NCBI GenBank assembly: GCA_039707655.1 | Contig: CM077671.1 | Coordinates: 303,614,509-303,678,508, forward strand | Source of the DNA: Elymus sibiricus | Taxonomy: Eukaryota > Streptophyta > Magnoliopsida > Poales > Poaceae | Length of the DNA stretch: 64,000 nucleotides | Direction: 5' to 3' | Shown here: positions 9,748 through 19,269 of the stretch, piece by piece | How positions within the stretch are numbered: position 1 is the stretch's first letter | How the letters are laid out: each line of letters starts with the position of its first letter | The notes under the pieces: model-generated | The model's database searches: none | What the model was told of the DNA's origin: nothing | Seen by the model: only the letters and a program-made list of their open reading frames with translations | Program-made: the position numbers and the translations under genes

Positions 9748-10917
9748 GAGCTTCTACAACAGGAAACCTCATACACTCCTCAAACGTCCGGGCAGGCCGC
9801 CCGGTCACTGTCCGGTCACAAAAAATCGACCCAGACGGGCCTCTCAAACCGGCCTCAAACGCCTAGGCTGACTGGCACCCCTCATTTCTAGCCCAAATAT
9901 GGGGCGGATATGGGGGAGCCCGGGCGCGCCCGGGCACGCCCGCTTGACCCGCACTGACCCGCATCGACCCCACATATATTCGTCCTCACCCGTTCACCGG
10001 AGCAAACCCTAGGCACTTCACTCCACCCCCCTCCACTCCCACCCACCACCCATGCTCACCTCCGGCGATCTCCGGCCGTCTCAGGCATGGAGGACAGCGG
10101 ATCTGACTCCGACCAGTCCGGATCCGTCGACTGGGAGGCCGTCCCCTGTGGATTGGAGGAGGCAATGGCGGTTCACATTGCACTCCGCCGCTCCCGCGAG
10201 GATAGCGCCCGACCGACGGCAAGCTCTGTCCGCCACGACTCCATAGCGTCTGCTCAACGGGCGCTCGGTTCCTCCGGGGGATCGTCAAGGTCCCGGCGGG
10301 CGGATCCGGAGGCCTTGGAGTCCCACCGGGAACGGGCTGCCCGCGATGGGAAGGAGTGGATAAGGACCGCCGAGGCCTTTCTCGTGGAGGAAATGGCGGA
10401 GGCGGAGGTGGATGATGCAACGGCGCGGGCGGCCGTAGAGGAGGAAGCCATCCGCGCCCGCATTTTGAAGAAACGAAAGCGGAGGAACACGCGCGCCCTC
10501 GCCCGCGAGCAGAATCGGGACGTCCATGAAATGGCCGGACTACCAGTGAAGGAGGAGAAGGAGGTGAGCTCCGACGAGGACAGCTCCAGCGACGAACATA
10601 TCCGTCTCGATTCGTACTGTGTCTTCGACCGGTACTTCCGCGAGAAGGACGACACGGGCTCCGGGAAGGGCAAGGGTAGCCGTGGATGATCTCCACCATA
10701 GCCAAACATGCTAAATTTTGGTAGTCCGATGGCATGTAGTGACGGAGTAGATCGACGTAGTATTAGCTGCATGGATAATATGCATTTGAGATATGAGATT
10801 TGAGGTGTCCGGTTGTAGAATGCATTATGGTGTGACCGGTTAGTGTCCGCGGACGCGCCCGGGCGCATCCACGGGCGTTTGAGGGCCCGGATTTGAGGGG
10901 TCCGGCTGTAGATGCTC
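9748..10917 (+). mobile_element. Harbinger/Tourist-type element carrying an ORF, 1,170 bp
   Basis: The left end GAGCTTCTACAACAGGAAACC and the inverted right end (GAGCATCTACAGCCGGACCC read on the minus strand; left given here in full is 21 nt, key part GAGCTTCTACAACAGGAAAC) are related. TAA occurs directly outside both (9,745-9,747 and 10,918-10,920), the target duplication expected for PIF/Harbinger elements. The GAGCATCTCCAGCCG-type terminus is common in grass Tourist-like elements. The subterminal regions are GC-rich with GGGCGCGCCCGGGC-type palindromes. No Harbinger transposase is present, so it is non-autonomous, but it carries a 200-codon ORF. Confidence 0.8.
10087..10689 (+). CDS. Hypothetical 200-aa protein inside the Harbinger-type element
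   Basis: The uninterrupted frame begins MEDSGSDSDQSGS and ends GKGKGSRG. It is Ser/Asp-rich at the N terminus. At about residues 95-140 it has an Ala/Glu-rich stretch likely to form a helix or coiled coil, followed by a basic cluster (ILKKRKRRNTRALAR) that could be a nuclear localisation signal. After that comes an acidic SSDEDSSSDE tract and then YCVFDRYFREK. I recognise no domain and can assign no function. A CCTCACCC..CGACCCCACATATATTCG region upstream contains a TATATA at about 9,974 that could drive it. The ORF may be element-encoded (a Harbinger accessory protein) or a captured host fragment. Protein-like composition, not homology, is the basis for this call. Confidence 0.5.
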   Translation: MEDSGSDSDQSGSVDWEAVPCGLEEAMAVHIALRRSREDSARPTASSVRHDSIASAQRALGSSGGSSRSRRADPEALESHRERAARDGKEWIRTAEAFLVEEMAEAEVDDATARAAVEEEAIRARILKKRKRRNTRALAREQNRDVHEMAGLPVKEEKEVSSDEDSSSDEHIRLDSYCVFDRYFREKDDTGSGKGKGSRG

Positions 10918-10920
10918 TAA

Positions 10921-11070
10921 GGACACCACCGCGATGCGAGGGTTGTGCCGTGCTAGCCACGGGCTTCGCTAGCTGCCCCTGCCTCCTTAATTCTGCCGCA
11001 ATGTTAACTGCATCGGAGTCCGTTGATTATGGTGTTTATTCTTCAACCACTCAAATCTAAAGGTATAATA
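10921..11070. other. Unassigned spacer
   Basis: About 150 bp between the Harbinger-type element and the next MITE with nothing recognisable. Confidence 0.5.
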
Positions 11071-11072
11071 TA

Positions 11073-11230
11073 CCCCCTTCGTTTCTAAATATAAGTCTTT
11101 TTAAAGATATGACTACGGACTACATACAGATGTATGTAGACATATTTTAAAGTGCAGATTCACTCATTTTGCTCCGTATGTAGTCCGTAGTAGAATCTTT
11201 AGAAATAGTTATATTTAGAAACGAAGGGAG
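11073..11230. mobile_element. Stowaway MITE, 158 bp
   Basis: Classic Triticeae Stowaway form: CCCCCTTCGTTTCTAAATAT at the left, its inverted counterpart ending ACGAAGGGAG at the right, TA on both sides. Inner arms with ACTACGGACTACATAC repeat in inverse orientation, so the whole element folds back. Confidence 0.92.
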
Positions 11231-11263
11231 TATACTTTACACTTTTGTTGATGGACGGCCGGT

Positions 11264-11971
11264 AGGAAGGAGAACGATGCACACGGCGCCGGTGACATCG
11301 AGATCCACCACATCCACTCCATGTCCCGGGTGAAAACCCCAAATCCTCGGATTGGGTGGAGACGGTGCTCCGGCGTCGTTGATCTTGTTAAAAGCGCCAC
11401 CTTGGGAATGTGGCATGGTGGTCGGGGATGTGGCGATGGCGGTGGACTACCGGATATCTTCAGTGGGCTCCCGCTTGGCTACTTGCGGCTGACGCGTTCC
11501 TTGTCGACGGCTGTGTCGAAGTATGGGGTGTCGCTTGCACGGTGAGGTAGATGTGCCTCATTCTCTCCTCGGTAACATATTGATCATGTTCGTCCACTTG
11601 GGGGTGAGTGGCTTTGCTTGCCGACGGCGTGGCGTCCTCCGGTCCAGGACGGGAAGGCAGGGGTGCCTTCTTCGGGGGCAGAGACGGATGATGGTCCAGT
11701 TATGGTTGGCCTAATGGAGGTGATGGAGCACGGTCTTCCTCCGACTACGGGCTGCTCCCTTGTCCTTGTTGCGTCGTCTGCAGGATCTTGTTCGCCGAGA
11801 GGCTCGATGTTCAAGCCAGCGCTTGGATATTCGATGTTTGTTATTGTCTCTTTTGGTATCTTGTATCTTTGTCATTTTTGTTTGTTTGTTTGTTCTCCTT
11901 CGGAACTTGGTTCTGTTGTTCGATGTTGTGGTGGTTGATTTATATAATATAAAGCGGGGGAAACCCTCGTC
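11264..11971 (+). mobile_element. LINE-like retroposon copy with imperfect target duplication
   Basis: TTGATGGACGGCCGG (11,249-11,263) and TCGATGGACTGCCGG (11,970-11,984) flank this stretch, 13 of 15 bases matching. This fits an aged retroposition duplication. The 3' end TATAATATAAAGC-GGGGGAAACCC is shared with the remnant at 2,233-2,375. The interior has no domain I recognise. ORFs such as 11,618-11,938 are likely fortuitous. Confidence 0.5.
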
Positions 11972-11984
11972 GATGGACTGCCGG

Positions 11985-12540
11985 CTGCACCCAACTCTGC
12001 AAATTAATTGGTTCACTTTCATACAACGAAATTGATAAATTCATTGCATGCATTCTTTCTTATAATGAGATCACTTTCTTTGAACCTTTACATTGTCGCT
12101 ACATGAAAAGATTGCTTGTGGGAAAGTTCTTCCAATTAGATTACCAAATTGTTCGATGAGCTTCATAGTCATGGACCTAAATTTTATTAATCGAAATGAA
12201 TTTTTATATTGCCAAACATACATTTCTATATGGTTTATATCAGTGTGCTGATGGGACTTGTTATTTGTTATATTTTATCTCTTGTGCAAAGTTGTACATT
12301 TAGTGCGACCTGCTCCGCATTGTGCATTTTTCTGTCGTTGTTGTGTACTCACACTTGCGAGGGAGTAGCATTAGACCGCGAATTGAACAGACCAATTTTA
12401 ATCTCTTGTGTGGTTAAGTGAAAAAGAATTCTTCTTCGCCCCCTCATGTTCAAATCCTGAATCCGCCCTTGGTGATTCCCCCACCCCCTACACACAATTA
12501 AAGCAACTGTAGAGAATAAAACATAGCCCTTGGACAAATA
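11985..12540. other. Unassigned AT-rich stretch
   Basis: No supported gene or terminal repeat. Long enough to hold a diverged element that I cannot identify by eye. Confidence 0.4.
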
Positions 12541-12544
12541 GGAC

Positions 12545-13917
12545 TTTTTTTAGAGAAAAGGCGCAGCCGAGCCCGAGAAGAGCTCGAACCTGGTCCGACT
12601 TTGAATTAACAAAGCCATCAAACGGCCAGGAGAATACAATAGTCAGCTTACAGAAGCGAAAATAAAATACAACTTCAAGATACAAGGTGCTGAGCAACAC
12701 GCTAAGAGGCTCCACACAAACTGCAACCAAGATGAAATGCTAAGGCATGCTACAACTTGAAGACAATGGAGCCCTCCGACAGGAACAAACCCCACACAAT
12801 GGCACCAACAGAACCTTGAAGGAAGAAGACAACAGGTGGGGAGGCGCTCTGATAGTCTCCATGGGCTCCGGCTGACACGGATACACCCTCATCCATCTTC
12901 AAAGGGGACACCCTGCCCCCTCGCCTTGGCACGAAAGGCGTCGATCCTTCAAACGATGGAGATGCTCCCCCAAGAACTAAGGAATGAACCGGCGTCGTTG
13001 CCATCAGGAAGACCAAACAAGAGACCAGCACCAAGCTTCAATGAGCACATGAAGGGGCTTCAGCATTGAGAGAGATCTGCACACGGGGAGAAGCAATTGC
13101 ATGGCAGGGCTGCTGAATATCAAGCACCATGGAAGGAGGACACTGAGACGGAGCACATAGGCAGCACCAAGTCAAGGTAATCACAGAGCTCCACCATCTG
13201 CGAATGATCAAGGAGCACCCAAAGCGGAATAGGAGCGCCAACACACAGCCAACAAACGAACTCCGACCACGCCGCCAACCACCGCCAAGTAACCAAGGCA
13301 TCATCCACCCCAAGCTCACCACGAACGGCACCCCCAAGAGGGTGACGGCGCCCGGAGCACCGCTACCGCTCGATCCGGCAAGGATTTGGGCTTTCACCTG
13401 ACATACGAGCTGGGGGGAAGGGACAGGGGAAGGAGACAACCTGGACGTCGCCTACAAGTAGGGTGTACGACGTCCTCGGCGTCGCCGTCGTCGTGGCCAG
13501 CACTGCCGGCCTCGGATTTCTCCGGCCCCACTTCCAACCTCCAGCCTCCAGACATGTCCAACACCGGTAGGACCAGCGAAGGCAGCCCTGAATGAAGCAG
13601 AAGAAAGCCTCCAGATTCGGATCGGGCACCGCGAAGCAGCCCGCACCACAGCCGCCACCCGCCACTGCCTCGCCGCCCCCGTGGCCGAGGAAGAACGGCC
13701 AGCACCAACGAGCGTCGTTCGTAGTAGACCCGGCGTCGATCCACCAGCCAAGGCCGATGCCACGGATCCATAACCCCCCAAGGAAGAATAGGGCGGCCAG
13801 ATCCTCGCCGCCACCTTCACCGGCGGCCCTGCGGTCAGCCGGCGGCTACCTCCAGTGGCGACGAGCGAGAGGAGAGGTGGGGGAAGAGGGTCCGCGGCGG
13901 GCTAGGGTTATGCCGCT
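12545..13917 (-). mobile_element. Retroposon-like copy, minus strand, with short A-tail
   Basis: Read on the minus strand it starts in a leader-like text (ACCCTAGCCCGCCGCGGACC near 13,910), runs through GC-rich gene-like sequence and ends in CTTTTCTCTAAAAAAAG (A run at 12,545-12,551). This resembles LINE-derived or non-autonomous retroposon copies of Triticeae. The 5' end abuts the LTR at 13,918, so it may be truncated there and no target duplication can be checked. The overlapping ORFs at 13,394-13,820 are GC-rich shadows without recognised domains. Confidence 0.45.
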
Positions 13918-14411
13918 TGACGGTGTCCTTGACTAGGGGGCCCTAACCTGGTCGGTCCAGACTCCTCGGATTGGGCCGAGGGGCCCTCTGCCCTCTCAAG
14001 ATGGACTCTAGAGACTACACGATGGGGTGTGAACGGAACTTCATCTACCGAACACTTGACGTATACTCCAAGACTTCTGCTGTGGCCTCTGCGCCCCAAT
14101 ACCGATCTTGTAACCGTTGATACCCGACCTGGGGTCTATATAAGCCGTAGGATTTAGCCCGTACAGGGGACTTCAACACAACATTACTCACCTAGCCCTA
14201 GGGTTAGAACACATCTTACGATCTCGAGGTAGATCAACTCTGTACTTGATACTTCTCCATTGATATAAACAAGAGAAAGACGTAGGGTTTTACCTCCATC
14301 AAGAGGGCCCGAACCTGGGTAAACAACGTCTCCCCTGTTCCTATTATCATCCGTCCGAGATCCTTAGCTCAGGACCCACTACCCCGAGGTCTGCCGGTTT
14401 TCACACCGACA
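13918..14411 (+). repeat. 5' LTR of the Tat-type element
   Basis: It begins TGACGGTGTCCTTGACTAGG and ends CACACCGACA, 494 bp. This start is typical of a very common Triticeae Gypsy group. The text after the LTR (CTGGTACTTTCATTGAGAG) is the usual leader of that group. There is no second copy in the window. Confidence 0.75.
14137..14143 (+). promoter_or_regulatory. TATA box in the Tat-type LTR
   Basis: TATATAA in GGTCTATATAAGCCG, about 275 bp before the LTR end, a plausible U3 promoter position. Confidence 0.5.
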
Positions 14412-14458
14412 CTGGTACTTTCATTGAGAGTCCCGCTGTGAGATCGACAGAAGGATCG

Positions 14459-17400
14459 ATGGCCCATACGCAGATCAACTGCGACACCGGCTACGGGAAC
14501 GTTTACGTCCCTGGCCAACTCTTTGTGTTCGGCAGCATGATGTCTGCGCCGATTCGACCTGTCATCTGGCCTCCATCGAGAACTATGCCCTGGATCAGAT
14601 CATGACCTTAGTAGGCCTGAAATACACCACGGATTCCCGCGGAGAACTCATCCTATCAGGCGGGACGCCTGGACGGGTGGAGAGGCTGCCTGGCACCGGG
14701 GGATCGACTCCGGAACCGATATCTTTCGAAGATGTCGGGCTAGAGACCTTGGTGTCACCGGAAAGCCCCGATGTGGTGACTCTGGGCGACCTCCCCTCAT
14801 CCCCCGGACTAGGCTTAGGCCCGGCCCCAATCTCTGAAGCCATGTTGGATCTCGAGCCAACCCCAAACTATACAGTGGGCACACTTCGCGTCAGCCCCGC
14901 TTATAGTGAGGCAATGAACTTCGAAGAACTATCTCACTTAAACGAGATGCTCGATCGTATCCAAAATATGTCTATCTCAACTTCGGTTTATCACAATATC
15001 TGACTTAAAGCCGACGATCGGGAAATTTACGTCCAACCCACCACCCACCTAGTCGCCACGGTCGACGACTTAACCGACGTGCTAGACTACGACGAGGCCA
15101 CGGACATGGACGAAGATGCCGATGGCCCTAAAGAGCACACTTTGCCCCTGGTAAACACTAGCAAGTGGACCGCGACATACACCTATGACGTCTACATGGT
15201 GGACACCCCCAAATCCCCTCCTAAACGTCAGCGCAGATGCCGAATAGGAAACAATGGGGAACCCAACGACAACAACGCCACCGCCGATGACGGTGAGGTA
15301 ATGACCGGTGATGCTGATAACACGGGAGAGGACCATCAAGCCTCCTCGGTACAGAACGGCGATCCCGAAGAGAATCCCGAGGACTCATATCCCGACGACC
15401 TCTTTGATGGGGCCAAAGACAATTACATGCCGGAGTCCAAGGAGGACGGAAGCCTCGGCACTGAGGACTTTATCATCCCCGAAGACCCCCTGGGGAAAGA
15501 GCGCTTCAGGCGGCGCCCCATCGCCACCGCTCGAAGCATGAGACGCAAACAGCAGCAGGTGCAAACGAATGCGGATGCGCCGAATAACAAGTAGGTCGAA
15601 GTACTCTCGTCCGGACAAGACCTCGAGGACCAACGTTGTAGCATGCCAAAATCATACCCACGCAGCCGTTTGCTGCCAGAATTCGACGAGGAACTAACCA
15701 CCGACGAACCTGGACCGACCCCCCTAGAGGTCGGGATAGACCAGTGCGGGAAAACGTCGATACCCGGGCGGCGCCACGCCGTTATGGCAAAGACCCCATG
15801 GATTACGTAGACCCTCACGACGTTCAATGTCACATCGAGGCAAAACGAGCACCTCTTTGGTCCATTTACGGTTCAATAGGACACGCGCCCGCCGGGCTTG
15901 ATGGCTACGCCACCTGGTTAGACGGGAACGGTTGTGCCCGAGATCGAGCCTATGAGCGACTCTCCCTCGACCTCTAATGAGATACTACTCGGTCCCGAGG
16001 TCCAGCCCACCCGATCTGTTTTACAGATAGGGTAATAGAACATCAATTCCCAGACGGGTTTAAGCCCATCAACATAGAACCCTATGATGGCACAATAGAC
16101 CCAGCAGTGTGGATCGAGGATTTCCTTCTCCACATACACATGGCTAACGGATATGACCTCCACGCCATCAAATATTTGCCACTCAAGCTAAAGGGACCGG
16201 CTAGGCATTGGCTTAACAGCATGCCTCCTCATTCCATCGGTAGATGGGAAGATCTTGAAGATGACTTTAGGCAAATTTCCAAGGTACTTACATCTGACCT
16301 CCGGACGCTGACGACCTCAGTCGTTTCATCCAGCAGCCAGGCGAATCTGCTCGGAAGTTCTGGAACAGGTTCCTCACTAAAAAGAATCAGATCATAGATT
16401 TCTCTGATACCGAAGCCATCGCCTCATTTCAAAAATAACATCCGAGATGAGTGGCTTGCCCGCCAGCTCGACCAAGACAGGCCGAGGACCATGTCAGCCC
16501 TCACTTCACTGATGACCCGCTTTTATGTGGCAAAAGATAGCTGGCTCGTGCGAAGAGGTCACAACGGTGAGGTAGGCACCTCAGAGACACGTGACGCCAA
16601 TGGCAAGCCTCGACGCAATAAAAACAAGCACATGCATAAAAATGGCGGAAGCGACACAGAGGACGCCACAGTCAATGCAGGGTTCACCGGACCGAGATCC
16701 GAACCAAAAAGAAAACCCTTTAAGGGAATAACGATGGACCTAGCAAGCTAGACAAGATCCTGGATCGACCGTGCCAAATTGATGGCACCCATGACAAACC
16801 AGCAACCCACACCAACAGGAATTGCTGGGTCTTTAGATAGGCTAGCAAGGTAGCGACAGAGGGTCCAAATAAAACCCAAAATCACAGTGAAGATGAGGAT
16901 GAACCTCGGCGGCCCAATAATGGAGGCCAAAAGAAGTTTCCTAACGAGGTAACAGAGGTGAACATGATCTATGTTACCCACATCCCCAAGACGGAGAGGA
17001 AGCGCGCACTTCGGGACATCTATGGGTTAGAGCCAGTCGCCTCGAAGTTCAACCCGTGGTCGGCCTGCCCAATGACATTTGACATACATGAGCATCCGAC
17101 CAGCATCAGGCATGGCGGTTCAGCTGCACTTGTCCTGGACCCAATTGTCGGTGGTTTCCATCTGACACGCATCCTTATGGATGGCGGGAGCAGCCTCAAC
17201 TTAATCTACGAGGACATGGTCAGGAAGATGTGTATCTACTCATCTCGGATCAAGCCGAGCAGCACTACCTTTAAAGGAGTCATACCAGGTGCTGAGGCTC
17301 GTTGCAGGAACCGTGTCGGATCACCCGAGAACTTATGGAGCGAGGAGTTAATCTTCGACATTGTCCCCTTTCGAAGTGGGTATCACGTGATCCTAGGGCG

Positions 17401-17710
17401 CACAGTGTTCGCTCGCTTCAACGCGGTCCTGCATTATGCTTACCTCAAGCTTAAAATGCCAGGACCTAGCTGTGTCATCACGATCAATGGTAACACCGAA
17501 CGCTCCCTCCGTATCGAGGAGCCGACCGCGGCCTACACATCCGAGGACGCAGCCCATAGCGTTAAACGCAATTCTGACTCTTCGAAGCGCTCGCGGGCCG
17601 CACCAGTCGACCTCGACACAAACCCCCACATCCCAAATAGGGGTGTGGGCTCCTCGTGCGCTTCCCTTGGAAGGGGCACTATGTCCCCAGGGTGCACAAG
17701 TTTTCTTTAA
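14459..17710 (+). pseudogene. Broken gag-protease gene of the Tat-type element
   Basis: The product would package element RNA (gag) and process the polyprotein (aspartic protease). Coding similarity runs through pieces at 14,602-15,003, 15,079-15,594, 15,744-15,977, 16,107-16,397, 16,491-16,751 and 16,958-17,710. These lie in different frames with stops between, so it cannot make one protein. The gag core is at 16,107-16,300 (WIEDFLLHIHMANGYDLHAI, then KGPARHWLNSMP). The protease is in the last piece: RILMDGGSSLNLIY carries the DGGS variant of the active site usual in plant Gypsy elements, and FRSGYHVILGRTVFARFNAV is its conserved C-terminal part. The likely start ATG at 14,459 is already out of frame with the next piece. 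Confidence 0.8.
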
Positions 17711-19269
17711 AAATCCCTTGGGCCGCCGAGGAGCCATAACCCATGGAAACGCCGGATCGGCTAGACCGAGGAACGGCTAGGTTTCAAGCTTATATATTGG
17801 CAAGGCCCCGTTAAAGAGCCAGCCAGGAAAGCAGACTCATGTGGATTTAAACACACAATGGACATCCACAGACCTCTTAAAAGGACTCGGCAAGCAAGCG
17901 CTTCGAGCACATGCAAGGCCTTGGTTGCATACAGTCCGTCGCAGTCTTCACCATCAATGAAGATAAGCTGGTGAACAACATGGAGATGCAGACGCGTGGC
18001 AGAAGGCGGCCCGGGCTTATAAACCCGATGATCATATCCGCCATGTTTATATGCTCCTTTACCTACCTTATTGCTTTGTATATTTTTTAGTTTCTCTCGT
18101 CACAGTTCGGCTTGTAAATCTTGAGCTCATAAAGTAAAGAAATCATGCCCCTAAAGGTTCTCATTGTATTACTGTGCAGGAACTGCATGTGAGCTGCAAG
18201 AACGTCTTCAAGATACGACTGCCACGGGGCTTCGTTCCCCTGTCATGAAATAACAAGTCCGAAGTACTCGGCGTCTCGGATGTTGCACTATATGCATCAG
18301 CTTCGAACCTAGATTTCGGTCAATAGTTGGGTTGCCCGGTTCCTATGTGAACCCCTTACGTTTGCGAATGAATTCGGCTAAAGGTGTAATGGGAGAACCA
18401 CTGCGATTGTGCCGCTAGTTAATTGGTAGAGCGCCTCAGTGGAGAAAGCCGAAAACTGACTAACTGGGTAAGTGAAAACTGGTCGACAATCCGAAGATCG
18501 CGTTAAGCGATGTGTCGTTAGAGGTCACACGTGTTAAACAAAGGGCTTATTCATAGCATAAGCCAAAGTGGGTAATGGCATAGACCTCGACTGCCCAAAG
18601 CCGACCACTTCACACACCACGGGCTCGTCATTAGCCCCCACAGTCAAACTCCTACGACTAACTGAAAGTAATAAAGCTGTAATAGTCCGATTGCCTAGTT
18701 CCTACAAAGCACTAACCACCTTCGGGTACCGAGAGATCGGCTAAGGGTCAAAGCTGCATCAAGGAACATCCTCAAACGGGCAGAAGCCGAGGACTGGCAA
18801 CTTTCAGTAAAAACGGTCTAACAGGAGGAAAATCAATTAATATGGAACACATATATGAAGAAATCGAACGATACACTCAAAATGGTTTTTTACATCCCAA
18901 GTACTTCGGCACCCCGAAGTACTACAGCTGATACAAAGTGTCTTTGGGACACATGGCCTCGGTAACACGGGCACCGTGTTCCACCTCGGCGAAGAATTGC
19001 TCCATGGTGCGTTGTTTCCCATAAGGGTGGCCCCGCAGAAACGACCGATGCTTCAACCTTCCAGAAGTGCGTGTTCACGGGGGCGTACGCCTGCTATGCC
19101 CCTTTGAAGCATGCAGATTGCTGCCAACGATCCACCTACGGGCCAACAATGCACAATCGGGCCAGGAGGCCGAAGAGACTGTCGGGCAGAGCTTCGGTGG
19201 GCCACAGCTTGATGCAGAGGTCTTGGAGCGATGGCCTCGCCATGCGGAGCAGCTTGGCAGCTGCTTCAT
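17711..19269. other. Non-coding internal region of the Tat-type element
   Basis: No coding domain on either strand. The text is continuous with the gag region and the antisense ORF and probably belongs to the same element. Confidence 0.5.

Noticed and set aside
10254..10868. Minus-strand ORF of 204 codons opposite the Harbinger-element ORF
   Set aside because: Ser/Arg-rich shadow of the plus-strand ORF, which has the better start context and composition.
13386..13936. Several overlapping ORFs of 69-125 codons on both strands
   Set aside because: GC-rich part of a retroposon-like copy; no domain, no frame stands out.
18410..18500. tRNA-like text (TTAATTGGTAGAGCGCCTCAG) resembling a D-arm/A-box
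   Set aside because: No matching acceptor stem or clear B-box/T-arm at the right distance; it lies in non-coding text of the Tat-type element.
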